Shown one piece after another: positions 42,331 through 53,835 of a DNA stretch of 64,000 nucleotides. The notes beneath the pieces were generated by a model, which was given only the letters and a program-made list of their open reading frames with translations, was not told the DNA's origin and searched no databases. Position 1 is the stretch's first letter, and the number at the start of each line of letters is the position of its first letter. The stretch is taken from the NCBI RefSeq assembly GCF_000340215.1, contig NW_006921540.1, positions 738,377 through 802,376 on the forward strand, written 5' to 3'. The DNA is from Pseudocercospora fijiensis CIRAD86 (taxonomy: Eukaryota; Ascomycota; Dothideomycetes; Mycosphaerellales; Mycosphaerellaceae). The position numbers were made by a program, and so were the translations under genes.

Positions 42331-44865
42331 CTAAAGGTCATCGTCAATATCAATCTCATCAGCGTTTGGAACAGCACGATTCTCCTGATCCTGGTTGACC
42401 TTTGGCCGATTACCACCTTCTGGACCGCTCGAAGCTGCAACGAAGCCGGCCGGCGCTCTTGCTTGTCTTTCAAGAGCAGCCATGGCATCGACTTTCTCGC
42501 CTGACATCTCTACTTCGTCATTGTCTTCTGCAGCTCCATTTGTCTGACCACTGGCAGCTTGCTGTCTTGCCACTGCTTGTGATGCAATGAAGTTGACGTC
42601 CGTGTTGAATTGGGCCTGCACGGATCTCTTGATTCGCAGCATTTCCTTGAAAGTGTCTTCGTTGCCGTGCTGTACTTCAAACGCTTCCCATTTCCGCCAG
42701 AATTCAGCGTTAACGCGAGGATCACAGAATTGTGATGCATGGCCATAAATGGCTCGTGCGCGATCGATCTCGCCGAGCCGACGCTCCATTTCTGCGAACT
42801 TTATGCACATTGACGAAGCTTCCCTATCTGGTAAAGCAGCGATTGCGCGTTCGTATATCGATCGCGTTGACGTGAGTCCGAAGTTCGAAGCACTCTTAGT
42901 GATATAGAACTCGAACATCTCGGCGCGGTCTTCGTCCGCAACAGCACGTGTTGCGCGTTCATATATCCGCATGGCGTGTCGTGCAAGACCACGCTCCTCC
43001 TCCAGCGCGCCGTACATCAGGAAGAGTGTTTTGGCGAAGCGAGGTGGACACCCTTCAATCGCTTGCTCGAACAAGTCGCGTAATCTTTCGATGGATATCC
43101 GGTGGTCAACTGCTTTGGTGAGGTAGAGATTCCAGAGTTCAAAGGCGACAGGATACGAGAAGAGGTCGAGGCCGCGCTCGTAGACTTTGAACGATTCCTC
43201 GTAGTACTCATTCTCTTCGAGCAGGTTGGCATAGTTGACGACTGTCTGCGGCGTGGCGATGCGAAGTTCAAAGATCCGCTCATAAACCTTCTTCGTCTCT
43301 TCTAACGAGGATACAGACTCCACAAGATCGACGTAGAAAGACCATAGTTTCCAAGATTTATGCACTCTCTGCTGCGGCGAAAGCGTCTCGTCAAAGTAGT
43401 CGACGTTGCTCCTCTTTGGTGCCTTGGTCGCGGTCGCCATAATGTTGACGGCCTGGTCGAAATTCTCATTCCGAAGCTCTAGCTCCGCCCATTCGGTCCA
43501 GCATTCTGCAAGCTCCGCAACTGATTTGTATGGTACCTTGACGGCTTTCTCCATGATGATCCGCGCGTTCGTGAGATCCCCGCCAGCTTCGTAAAATTTT
43601 GCGTAGTTGACCCAGAGCTCGTGGAAGCGGCCGACGGCTTTCTTTGGTGCAATTGCAGCAATCGCGTCTGCATAAGTTTGCACCACCATCTGCTTGTTAT
43701 CGCCCCATAGAGCAACACGTTTCCGCCACTCATTGACATTGTGAGGATTTTGTCGCAAGAGCACGTCATTCACCAGGAAAGGCCGGCGGTCCATGAGTTG
43801 CTCAAAGCGCATCATGCGAATATCGAGATCAAGATCTGCGTCTTCATCCACCTTGCCTTTCTGTTGTCGCGCGGCAGATTCTTCGAGTTTGATTGAGATC
43901 AGGGCTTCCTCTGCTTCGGCGTAAGTGTCGAACACAACACTGAAATCTCGGACTGTCATGACGGTTGTGATGCCTTGCTCGAAGATGTCTCGCGCGCGTT
44001 CGTAATTGCCCAGGTTGATGTAGTATCTGGCCAGGCCTACCCAGAGGATGCCTCGCTGGTCCGGAAAGCGTTCAAGGCCTGATCTCACAATGGTCTCGAC
44101 GTCGATTGCGCGACCATCTAGTAATGGTACGGGGTTCGGCACTTTTCGGGCATGATCGATCAAAATCTCCAGCATTTCGGTCCAATGCTGAAACGGACCT
44201 TTTGCTTCCCTGCTCTTGAATTTCGAATTGTTCAGGATCTCAATATAGCGCTGCACGGCCTCTGTGTAGCGGCCTTCCCGTTCCAACAGCTCTATGAAGT
44301 CCTCGATGTACTCGGGATGCAGCTGGATATATCTCCTCCACACCCTGACCGCCGTCTCTCCACCTGCGCTGGTCGCAAAGGGTCTATAGAGCTTCCATAT
44401 GCGACCATGCTGTGTCACGGGCAGCGCTCGTAGTGCACGATCGAAGGTCCGTCTGGTGAAGCTGATGAGCGGCTGTAACATGAGAAACTCCAGATACATC
44501 TCCCAAATGCGCGGCATTTTGTTGAGCAGCACCAAGGCTCTCTCGAACAGGGCATTGACTTTCTGGTATTCCGCCTTCCATTTGGCCGGATTCCTGCCCT
44601 TCAAATGGGTTGCGCGCAGCTCCAAATACATCTTCCACAATTTGTAGCTTCGGGGCAGCGCATTGCAGGCGCGCTCGAGCACGAATGATTGCTCGAGCAA
44701 CGTGCCATGTTGCCGCTTGAAGTGTGCATAGTCCAGCCAAGCCCTCACGTTGCCAGCGCTGCGCAAAATATCGTTCTCGTAGATCTCGTCATTGTGCGAG
44801 ATGAGGTAGAGCATGGATTGTTGCTGCGGCGGTGCAGTCTTCGTGGTCGCGGCGAGGTTTGCCAT
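42331..44865 (-). CDS. SYF1: Pre-mRNA splicing factor Syf1
   Basis: Single exon. I take ATG 44865 (844 residues) because 'MANLAATTKTAPP' leads into the conserved N-terminus ('ISHNDEIYENDILRSAGNVR', then HAT repeats). The frame is open 89 codons further upstream to 45132, but that part looks like 5' UTR. The body is a long array of half-a-TPR (HAT) repeats ('RSYKLWKMYLELR', 'PRIWEMYLEFLMLQPL', 'RRTFDRALRALPVTQHGRIW', 'KAFDHR'-type linkers). The tail is acidic, ending 'PNADEIDIDDDL'. Syf1 is a Prp19/NTC complex scaffold in the activated spliceosome. Divergent from VMA8. Confidence 0.95.
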   Translation of the reverse strand: MANLAATTKTAPPQQQSMLYLISHNDEIYENDILRSAGNVRAWLDYAHFKRQHGTLLEQSFVLERACNALPRSYKLWKMYLELRATHLKGRNPAKWKAEYQKVNALFERALVLLNKMPRIWEMYLEFLMLQPLISFTRRTFDRALRALPVTQHGRIWKLYRPFATSAGGETAVRVWRRYIQLHPEYIEDFIELLEREGRYTEAVQRYIEILNNSKFKSREAKGPFQHWTEMLEILIDHARKVPNPVPLLDGRAIDVETIVRSGLERFPDQRGILWVGLARYYINLGNYERARDIFEQGITTVMTVRDFSVVFDTYAEAEEALISIKLEESAARQQKGKVDEDADLDLDIRMMRFEQLMDRRPFLVNDVLLRQNPHNVNEWRKRVALWGDNKQMVVQTYADAIAAIAPKKAVGRFHELWVNYAKFYEAGGDLTNARIIMEKAVKVPYKSVAELAECWTEWAELELRNENFDQAVNIMATATKAPKRSNVDYFDETLSPQQRVHKSWKLWSFYVDLVESVSSLEETKKVYERIFELRIATPQTVVNYANLLEENEYYEESFKVYERGLDLFSYPVAFELWNLYLTKAVDHRISIERLRDLFEQAIEGCPPRFAKTLFLMYGALEEERGLARHAMRIYERATRAVADEDRAEMFEFYITKSASNFGLTSTRSIYERAIAALPDREASSMCIKFAEMERRLGEIDRARAIYGHASQFCDPRVNAEFWRKWEAFEVQHGNEDTFKEMLRIKRSVQAQFNTDVNFIASQAVARQQAASGQTNGAAEDNDEVEMSGEKVDAMAALERQARAPAGFVAASSGPEGGNRPKVNQDQENRAVPNADEIDIDDDL

Positions 44866-45253
44866 AGTGAGGAACTCGTTGGGGCCGCCAGACTTGCGGC
44901 GTGTTGGCAAGCCGAGGGATGAGAAACTAAGGCTCTTGATCATGGCAAGAACGAGCCCGGCGAACTTCTCAAGGGCACGCGCTATGCGCGCGATGCCAGG
45001 CGGCAACTGCCGGCACGAAAATGAAGCCTGAGATTTAAGGTTGGCTTTCTTTCGTTGATCCGCTCCGCCATGCTCCACTTTGCCCTCAAGCTTCCCGGGA
45101 GCTGGGGCTTGCATCTCCCTCATTGACACCACCAGGCCACTTCACTTGCCCTCGCTTTCACATGCGGAACCAATCGTACTCAACATACCGTCTGACCTTC
45201 GGCATCACAACATCTCCCTTTCATCGTAATTGCACCTACGACATCTTTCCAAC

Positions 45254-46139
45254 ATGTCGGGCCAGGTGCGCATAGCTTCTGCTACCAGACGTCACGATCG
45301 CAGCTGACAATGCTATCGCTTATAGGACAGAGAAGCCGTCTTCCCGACCCGTCAGTCTCTTGCGCAGATGAAGTCAAAGCTGAAAGGCGCCCAAATCGGC
45401 CACGATCTGCTCAAGCGCAAGTCCGAAGCCCTCACCAAGCGATTTCGAGAAATTACACGCCGAATCGATGAAGCGAAACGAAAGATGGGTCGCGTGATGC
45501 AGATAGCAGCATTCTCGCTGGCCGAAGTCACGTATGCCGTTGGAAATACTGGATTTGCATATCAGATTGTAGAGTCAGCGCGGCAAGCCAAGTTCCGCGT
45601 GCGAACAAAGCAGGAGAATGTGTCTGGTGTATTTCTGCCAACCTTTGAAAGTTTTCAGCAAGAAGGTGTCAGCGAATACGCAATGACTGGTCTTGGAAAG
45701 GGTGGTCAGCAGGTACAAAAGTGCCGAGAGACATATACACGCGCAGTCGAGACGCTGGTCGAGCTTGCATCGTTGCAGACTGCGTTCGTAATTCTGGACG
45801 AGGTCATAAAGATTGTGAACCGGAGAGTGAACGCCATGTACGTTGACATCGTAATCCATCCTATACCCATGCTGACCTTGACTCAGTGAACACGTCATCA
45901 TACCACGGACCGAGAGAACGATCAAATACATCAATTCAGAGCTGGATGAGATGGATCGAGAAGAATTCTTCAGATTGAAGAAGGTAAAAGGTTTGAAGGA
46001 GAGGGCGCAAGCCAAGGAAGAGGAAGAACGAAAAAAGAAGCGGAGGGACAGCGACAAAGAGAACGACACTCAAGGCCAGGACCAAAGTGCAACCAAGAAC
46101 GTGCTGGGAGACGAAGCTGACGAGGATCTCATATTCTAG
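45254..46139 (+). CDS. VMA8: V-type proton ATPase subunit D (Vma8)
   Basis: Three exons: 45254-45265 (12 nt, MSGQ), 45326-45837 and 45887-46139; introns of 60 and 49 nt, both with GCTGAC branch sites. 258 residues. '[12 protein letters not shown]', '[20 protein letters not shown]', '[20 protein letters not shown]' (across the second intron) and '[11 protein letters not shown]' are subunit D signatures. It is the central rotor stalk of the V1 sector, linking ATP hydrolysis to proton pumping in vacuoles. The tail is Lys/Glu-rich and ends in an acidic 'DEADEDLIF'. The first exon of only four codons is easily missed. Confidence 0.96.
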
Positions 46140-46822
46140 ACAGCAGACCGAGATGTCGAGCTACGAAGCGGATACCACAGTCAGGTAATATCAAGAACGA
46201 AATGAAGCCTTGTATTGATGTATTGTAGTGCAGCGTGAATGCAAAATCTTTCAAATGTGTCTGCGGCCTTACGCTTCAATGTGCCACTGCTCGCAACCTG
46301 CGTTAGCCAATTGGCATACTCGGTGCATCATGGTGTCAGCTGCATAAGCTTGGCGGTAATGACGACCTTGATCGGAAGAACATCGAGCTGTACCAAAGGA
46401 GAGCAATCAATCCCAGACGCCAAGGTAGCACACCCGGAACATCGCAACCAAGAAGCACTGTGGAGGCTGATAGTGAGCACTTGCATAGCTCGGGAATACA
46501 AGGATCACAACCGCTGTTCTGAACAAAATTTCCTCAAGTACATTCGCCGTTGGTGTTGAGTGTTGACTGGGAAGTGTCTGAAACCACTATCTAATGCAAG
46601 GCAGATCCAGAGACTGCAGGAAATCTTGCTAGATCATGCCCTTAATGTCCCCCCGGGAAGTTGTCGTGATTACCAGACAGGGATTATCGCAACAAGGGTT
46701 CCCAGCAACGGAGACATCTCGTAACCATACGAGCTGATGAAGCTATTACTTGCACTTCACGTATAATCGCACCGGCGTCTGCGATGGATTGACATGTTCA
46801 CTATCGCGACATCAACAACAAT
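46140..46822. other. Intergenic region
   Basis: About 680 bp, VMA8 3' flank and P450 promoter. One 106-codon plus-strand frame (46239-46559) lacks recognisable features; I do not call it a gene. Confidence 0.5.
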
Positions 46823-48650
46823 ATGGACACCCCAACGGAGCTCAACTCCAGCGGCGAGCCACTTCAGCTCAACGCGCCGAATGCCGCTATTCACCACATT
46901 CTCGCCCAGCTTACGGAGGCAAAAGCACCGAGTCTGGGACTCTATGCTGCAGTCGTGATCACCGTCTTGCTCGGTGCGCAGGTCTTGCAGTACATTATCG
47001 CAAGACTGAGACGACCGAAGCTGCCAACTATCAATAAATTCCCATGGGATCCATTCGGTGATAAGGCCAAGACGCAATACCTATCTCATGCGAAGAAGCT
47101 GATACAGGATGGCTTTAAGAAATTTGGGGAAAGGCCATTTTATTTGAGAATGGAGGTTGATAAGACAGTCTTACTTCCACCGCAGTATATTGAAGCTGTC
47201 AATAAGGAAGATGGACTCAGCTTCATCGCGTTCACGACAACTGTAAGCAGAGCCCATCTTTCCCTATGAGAACACTCAGCAAAGGTGCAATCACTAGAAG
47301 TGCGGCTCCATGCCGGATGCCAGTATCGGGTCCCAAGCATAATGTTGAACTTCTGATACGGCTTCCACTCTACCTTTACTGTATGCGAGGCTAACGCAGG
47401 TGATACAGCATTTTCTGAGCCACTTCGAAACCTTTAAAGGCTTAGATGGTACTACTTCTATGCCCGGCCACTTCGAGGAGGCAATCATGAAGGGCCTCAC
47501 TCGCAGTCTCCCACGATTTACCATTCCAATCTCCAGAGAGATGACTGGCGCCCTGAACGATACTTGGGGCAATAATAAGGAGTGGCACGAAGTATGGCTT
47601 CGTGGGGATGTCCTCAAATGGGTCGCTCGATTGTCTGCGCGCATCTTTGTAGGCGATCCACTCGCTAGTGACGAGACATGGCTTCGGATCTCTCGAGAGT
47701 ATACCAGCAATCTGTTCGGTGCTGTCGATAAAGTCAAGTCATATCCTCGCCCTCTCTGGTGGATTGTTGAAAGGTTCCATCCGCTCGCTCGGCAAACTCG
47801 TGAGGATCGGAGACAGGCAAAGCAGCTCATGGAGCCTTACATTGCAGCAAGGAATGAGGAAATTGCCCGTGCAGCGAAGGAGGGAAGGAAGCCTGATGTC
47901 CCGGACGACAGCATCGAGTGGTTTCGCACCTCCGCCAAAGGACGACCGTATAAAGACGTTGATATTCAGCTGTCACTGACCAACGCAGCGATTCACACGA
48001 CATCCGACCTACTCGGCCAATCTATCCTCAACCTCTGCAAGTACCCTGATGTGATTCCACATCTTCGCGAGGAGGTTATCCAAGTGCTGCAGAAGTACGG
48101 TTGGCAGAAAGTAGCTCTAACCGAAGTTCGCCTCCTCGATTCCTTCTTGAAGGAAACCCAGCGCTTCAAGCCGGTTGGAATGGTATTCATGGCGCGCAAA
48201 GCAACCAGAAACGTTTCTCTCCCCGGCGGACTCAACCTCCCCAAAGGCACAGACACTGCGGTATCCTCGCACCAAATGTGGTCGCCTGACATCTGGGGCG
48301 ATGACCACGATCAATTCAATGCCTGGAGATTCGTAGAGCGGCGCAAGCAGACACCATTTCAAAACAGCAGTCTCCTCGTCAGTACTTGTCCCGAATTCAC
48401 GGCTTTCGGGCACGGCAAGCATGCTTGTCCCGGAAGATTCTTCGCGGCGAATGAAGTCAAGATTGCGATGATGCATTTGATCGTCAAGTATGACTTCAAG
48501 TTCGAGGATCCGAAAGATGCGGACTGGCTGGAGTTTGGGGTGACCATGCTTGCGAATCCTGCTGCCAAGATTTGGGTGAGGGCGAGGGAGCCTGAAATTG
48601 ATCTTGATGCTGTTGGGGTTATGGGGGCGGAGGTGGAGGTGGAGGCATAA
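46823..48650 (+). CDS. Cytochrome P450 monooxygenase
   Basis: Exons 46823-47242 and 47400-48650, about 556 residues. The 157-nt intron (GTAAGC...CGCAG) is long for this genome and may hide a micro-exon. An N-terminal membrane anchor lies at about residues 39-58 ('GLYAAVVITVLLGAQVLQYI'). I-helix 'AAIHTTSDLLGQ' (about 335), K-helix Glu-x-x-Arg in 'LKETQR' (about 390), and heme loop FGHGKHACPGRF with the Cys ligand near residue 480. It resembles fungal P450s of the ent-kaurene oxidase/ophiobolin type used in terpenoid or other secondary metabolism. No backbone synthase sits next to it, so the substrate is open. The C-terminus has a Glu/Val repeat (EVEVEA). Confidence 0.93.
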
Positions 48651-49004
48651 GTCAACGTTTGTATGACCATCGGTTCATGCAATACGAGATGTATCTCAAC
48701 ACGTAGCGAGCAAATATTTGCCTGTCTGAGAATCGATCAAGCAAGCGCGAAACAGGCGCCGAGATAGCCTCATGTCGGTGTAACGCTCGCTCGCTCGCTT
48801 GCCACCCCTGCAGTTGTCGGCGCCAAGCTTTCGACCAGGATTCCCAGCTGCCATGTGAAGATCGCAGGCCACTGCACCTCATATTTAATTATCGTTGCCG
48901 TCGCCGCCGCCACATCCATTTACTTTGCCAACTCTTCAACTCGACGACACGTCCACTCTTTGCAACGCTCTCTCACGCAGAAGGGAGAAGCACATCATAT
49001 CATC

Positions 49005-50006
49005 ATGGCTTCCAACGCAGCGCCCAAGCTGGACTCAGCCAAGCTGAAAGCCTTCGAGCACGCCGCTGCAGGCCACGATGGAGTCTTGTCCGACGAGTCC
49101 GGCGAACTGATCATCAAACCATGCACCCAAGCCGAGATCGCATTCTACCAAGAAAGCCTACAACACCATCCGAAATTCTACGAATTAATGCCAACATTCA
49201 TGGGCACGCTCTCGCTCGGCGCACCCGCCACCATTCCAGCCGTCACAGCCGCATCCGACGAAGCACTCACGCAAGACCAAAAAGACCAAAACCTCCTCCA
49301 CGGCCAGAAAATCGCCTCCGAGACCGCCATCGTGCTCGAGAACCTCGAACACGGCTTCAAACGTGCCAACGTCATGGATCTCAAGCTTGGCGCCGTGCTG
49401 TACGATCCGGAGCAGACGAAAGCCGAGAAAGCTTCGCGGCTCGACAAAGTGGCGGCGGAAACGACGAGTGGATCTCTAAACTTCCGAATCGCGGGCATGA
49501 AAGTGTGGAATGGAAATTCTTTTGACATTTACGATAAATTCTACGGGCGGAAGTTCAATGCGGAGAATGTGAAGGATGGGTTTGCGACTTTTTTCAGTAG
49601 TCTTGGCGCCGGCGCCGTCAGGAAAGAGGATGCGAGGGAACTTCTTGAGACGATTTTGGCGGAGATTACGAAGGCGAGACACAGTCTGGAGAGATCGGAG
49701 TCCAGGATGTATAGTGCGAGTATCCTGATCGTGTATGAGGGTGATGCTGATGCGTTGGATACGCTGATGGGTGGCGATCCGAAAACTCCGAGGGTGGATG
49801 AGCGCGCGCCGACGACTTTCGAAGTCAAGAAATCTCAGGAGGAAGAAGAGGAGGAGGAGGAGTCCCTGCCTACGACGCATGCGGTCAAAATGATTGATTT
49901 CGCGCACGCTGCTTGGACGCCCGGTAAAGGTCCTGATACGAATGTTATTACTGGATTGAAGAACATCGAGGATCAGATGGATATGCTCATAGCGAGATTC
50001 GACTAG
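49005..50006 (+). CDS. Inositol polyphosphate multikinase (Arg82/IPK2-like)
   Basis: Single exon, 333 residues from ATG 49005. IPK family: the inositol-binding PxxxDxKxG motif appears as 'RANVMDLKLGAVLYDP' (about residues 120-135), the catalytic 'MIDFAHAAWTPG' sits near 296, and 'YSASILIVYEGD' is the conserved strand before it. It converts Ins(1,4,5)P3 to InsP4/InsP5, feeding InsP6 and chromatin and phosphate signalling. An acidic Glu run (SQEEEEEEEES) lies in a loop before the catalytic Asp. The frame is open upstream to 48855, but only from a GTG, so ATG 49005 is chosen. Confidence 0.92.
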   Translation: MASNAAPKLDSAKLKAFEHAAAGHDGVLSDESGELIIKPCTQAEIAFYQESLQHHPKFYELMPTFMGTLSLGAPATIPAVTAASDEALTQDQKDQNLLHGQKIASETAIVLENLEHGFKRANVMDLKLGAVLYDPEQTKAEKASRLDKVAAETTSGSLNFRIAGMKVWNGNSFDIYDKFYGRKFNAENVKDGFATFFSSLGAGAVRKEDARELLETILAEITKARHSLERSESRMYSASILIVYEGDADALDTLMGGDPKTPRVDERAPTTFEVKKSQEEEEEEEESLPTTHAVKMIDFAHAAWTPGKGPDTNVITGLKNIEDQMDMLIARFD

Positions 50007-50256
50007 TGGTCAGCTCGTACGGATATCAAAGACCTCTCTGGCGTGCCGCGATCGAAGAGCTCAAAATCGCGAAGTGGAGGGAGGCAGATAAGATCATGAT
50101 CCTGAGTTCGAAATCGCGCTCGCTTCAGGATATCGGCGTGGCAATATTTTTTGACTGCGCAACACAAACCCATGGCCCCTAGAGATACCCCAGAGCCTAG
50201 AGTAATACAGTAGCAGCCTAGAATTCCAACCAGATGCAAAAAATCCTTGGCAACAT

Positions 50257-51425
50257 CTACCTCTCGATCCCAAACTCCTTGAATATCGCCTCACTATGCT
50301 GCCCAACCCTCGGAACAGCATCCATCCTCACCTCGCATCCATCCGGAGCACCCGCCGGTTTCAAAGTCGGAATCATCCCATTCTCCGTCTCAACCTCCAC
50401 CCACCTCTCCCTAGCCTCAAGTTGCGGATGCTCCCAAACCCCCTCCAAATCCCTCAACCTCGAATTCGCAATCCCATTCTCCTGCAACTTCTCCAGCAAA
50501 CTCTCCGTCTCCTCAGAAAAAAAAAAGAAACACAACCTCAATCACCTCTTTCAAAACCCTTCGATTCTGCGACCTCAAACTCGTATTCCGAAAACCTCTC
50601 ATCCCGCAAAAGTATCCTCGTTCCTCAAAATGTTCTCGACAAAAAATTTTTTTTCCATTCCCTCTTATTCTGCATTCCTAACATGACAACTCCATCCTTA
50701 CTTACATTGAAACGGACCATAAGGATAAATACTCGCATGTTCCGCGCCCCGCTAACGGGGGTGGGTTTGCACCATTATAGTGAAAACTCATCCATTCCGT
50801 CGTACATTCTAACATACTCTCACATCCAAACGACAACCTCCCCGACCACCGTTCTGAGAGCGTTGGAGTATCGCGGCGAGAATGTTTTGGAAGGCTGTTG
50901 TTGCCGCGGCGATGTCTGCGATGCTGATTCCGGATTTTGCCGGCTGACCGGGTGAAGCTGTGATGGATAAGAAGCCTGCTTCGGCTTGGATGAGGAGGTC
51001 GTAGGCTTTTTTGTTGCGGTAGGGGCCTGTACTTCCGTATCCGGAAATGTCGCAGACGATTAGAGAGGGGTGGGTTCCTTTGAGACTTTTGTAGTCGAGA
51101 CCCATACGTTCTGTTGCGCCCGGGGCGAGGTTTTGGACGAGGATGTCTGCTTTTTTCGAGGATTGTTTTTAGGGCGGAGAGGTCGGAGGGTTGTTTTAGG
51201 TCGAGGGCCAGGCTCTCTTTGCTTCGGTTTGTCCAGACGAAGTGTGAGCAGAGGCCTTTTACTCGGGTGTCGTGGTATCTGTTGAAATCTCCGGCTCCGG
51301 GACGTTCGACTTTTATTACTCGCGCTCCTAGGTCTGCTAGTTGGCGGGTGCAGAAAGGTCCTGCGATGGCTTGTTCGAGGGACACGACGAGGGTTCCATC
51401 TAATGGCAGTTTTGCACTTCACGCC
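50257..51425 (-). pseudogene. CaiB/BaiF (family III) CoA-transferase, frameshifted
   Basis: All parts of a class III CoA-transferase are present in order but in different frames. The N-terminus (51385 down) reads 'VSLEQAIAGPFCTRQLADLG'. Near 51160 an A6 run stands where A5 would keep frame ('LEKADILVQNLAPG'); the frame change follows. 'IVCDISGYGSTGPYRNKKAY' continues in frame two to about 50820. A second shift brings 'MLECTTEWMSF', and a third 'ASIYPYGPF'. The C-terminal end (50541-50257) reads 'ANSRLRDLEGVWEHPQLEAR' and 'VPRVGQHSEAIFKEFGI'. At least three independent lesions, so this is not assembly noise at one spot. Intact relatives move CoA between carboxylic acids. Confidence 0.85.
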
Positions 51426-51491
51426 TGAAAATGTACTCCAGACAATCCTAGCTTCCACTTGACCCGGTATCCGAGCTGATGTACGCCCACC

Positions 51492-51704
51492 ATGACCGAC
51501 ATCAACAACGACGATCTTTTCCGCCTTCCTAATCATGTCGCTGTTGTGACTGGGCCCGGCTCTGGGCGTGGCCGCAGGATGTCTCATGCTCTTGCATCCA
51601 AGAAAATCTACATTGTTGGGAGAAGGAAGCCTAGAGTTGCTAGATACCGGCAATCAGAAGCAAAATACGCCCGGTATTGGCAGCCAGGTCATCTTTCCTG
51701 CTAG
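51492..51704 (+). pseudogene. SDR fragment (N-terminal Rossmann part only)
   Basis: 'MTDINNDDLFRLPNHVAVVTG' begins like a fungal short-chain dehydrogenase, with a TGxxxGxG motif (TGPGSGRG) and 'KIYIVGRRK' as the next strand. After about 50 residues the similarity ends, and a stop follows at 51702-51704. No Tyr-x-x-x-Lys region is found before the next gene. It is a truncated relic in a cluster with the CoA-transferase and the aldehyde dehydrogenase. Confidence 0.6.
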
Positions 51705-52068
51705 CATTGTCGGTATAGATCCTAGCAAGTCATCGATGCTGAGTATTGGAGCGTGTACTGACACTGATCACAGGCGACATGACAGCCGGTCTGACCTGGG
51801 TGCCTGGATTCCATGTTGACACGATTCCAGCAGGGCGATTGGGTATGGAGGAGGATATACGTGTGCGGGAGCATATGTGAATGGTCTGATGCTTTCGTCG
51901 GAGTTTTGCCAACCGGAAGGCGCCAGTCAATTTTGATGGAGAACATTGATGAGGTCCTATCAATGATCGCCTTGGCCGGCGCTATATAGGCGAGGCGCAT
52001 TACACTCCTACACTCAGCTGTCTCTTGTCACCACACTTCTTCCAGCCATCTCCTTCCCGAGGATACTC

Positions 52069-53835
52069 ATGATGGCGGCAAAAGTCTATCCTCTGTGGAT
52101 CGCTGGAGGAGAAGTGACCACTTCAGCAGACCTGTGCGTTCTAGCCAGAGATGCCATACCGTCAACATAGTTGACCTGAAGAAGCATACCCATTGAGAAT
52201 CCCGCAAAGGGCGAGATCTTCGCGCAGTACGAGTGTCCATACTTGATGGCGATCCTGGATTGCTGCTGACCTCCCCAAGTTGCCATGCGGCTACTGATGC
52301 AGATGTCGAGACGGCCGTTCGGACCGCTCACGATGCCTTCAAAAGCGGCATTTGGTCGCGAGCAGACAGGCACCATCGAGCCGACGTCCTGGAAAGAATT
52401 GCACAGCTGCTCACCGCAAAACTTCCAGAGTTGATTGCTCTCGAAGTCGAGCAGACTGGACGTGCGATTCGGGAAATGAATGCACAAGTGCCTTCTCTGA
52501 TCAAATGGTTCAAGTACTACGCTGCCTTGATAAGGACCGAGGAACGTCCAGTCCTGCCAACATCTGGCAAGCTTCATAACTGGATCGATAGAAGGCCACT
52601 TGGAGTTGTGGTGCAGATCACGCCTTTCAATCATCCACTCTTGATCGCTGTCAAAAAGATCGCACCTGCGCTTGCGGCGGGTAACTCAGTGATCCTCAAG
52701 CCTTCCGAACTGACTCCGCTGACTTCAATCCTGCTTGGACCGCTATTCGCTGAAGTGAGATATCACGACTGATGCTCCATTGAGAGCTGCTAATAATGCT
52801 TTGCTTAGGTCGGCCTGCCTCCCGGAGTATTCAATGTTCTGCCTGGCTATGGGGCTACCACTGGCAAGGCTTTAGTGTCACACCCTCTCGTGAAGAAGGT
52901 GGATGTTACAGGCGGCACACCGTCTGGTCGAGCGATCGGCGCGATCGCTGGTGCAAACCTGGCACATTTCACAGCAGAGCTAGGTGGCAAAGCGCCAGTC
53001 ATTGTGACCAAGAATGCCGATATCGATCTTGCGGTCAACGGAGTCGCGTTTGGGTCGTTCATTGCAAGTGGTCAAACTTGCATCGCTGCCACTCGAATTA
53101 TCGTGGAGAACAGTATCATGTCCGACTTTTTGCAGAAGTTGAGGATCAAATGCGAATCGATAGAGCGAAGGATGGGCTCTCCAACGAATGCTGCTTCAAT
53201 GATGGGTCCCATGATATCTCGGAGACAGCTTGGCAACGTTATCGCCCTTGTCGACGAGGCAAAAGCAAATGGTATCACGATACTGGCTGGAGGCGCATTG
53301 CTTGAGGGTGTATCGCAGCTCGATGGCACCGATTTCAGCAAAGGCTACTTTTACCCTCCCACAGTCCTCATAGATTCAACATCGGCGAAAATCACCGAAC
53401 AAAGGATTTGGCGTGACGAAGCGTTTGGGCCTGTGATCGTTGTAGTAGGCGCCAGTAGTGAGGATGAAGCTATTCGACTTGCCAATGACAGCGAATTTGG
53501 ACTTGGTGCTGCGGTATGGACGAGCGACTTGTCTCAAGCCTATCGCATATCTGACCAAATCGAGTCTGGGATCTGCTGGAGTAGGTTCTTGTGGCCGTTG
53601 CCTGCGTAGATCATAAGCTAACCTTTCAGTCAATACACACCATCGCAATGACCCAAGCAGTCCCTGGGGAGGAATCGGCAGCTCGGGCGTCGGGAGCGAG
53701 AATGGCATCGGTGAGCAAAATGTGCATTTCACGCGTTTCTGCAATACTGAATGCCAAGCAGATGCGTACCACGCCTATACCACTACAAAAAGTACGATCA
53801 TCAACTATGCGTCCACTGAAGAGAGCTTAGCCAAT
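52069..53835 (+). CDS. Aldehyde dehydrogenase family protein, six exons
   Basis: Exons 52069-52133, 52182-52232, 52280-52754, 52809-53580, 53630-53710, 53762-53835; introns of 47-54 nt, the first two ending AAG. All joints keep frame, for 505 residues. Motifs: 'ITPFNHPL' (oxyanion Asn near 154), 'VTGGTPSGRAIGAIAG' for the dinucleotide, 'AELGGKAP' (general-base Glu near 253), 'ASGQTCIAATR' (catalytic Cys near 284), 'DEAFGPVIVVVGAS', and 'HHRNDPSSPWGGIGSSGVGS' across the fourth intron. The C-terminus stops early: just after 'YASTEEL' the expected 'LANDDWFREGAA' is present in another frame, so a small indel replaced about the last 17 residues. Possibly still functional. It lies in a decaying cluster. 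Confidence 0.8.
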
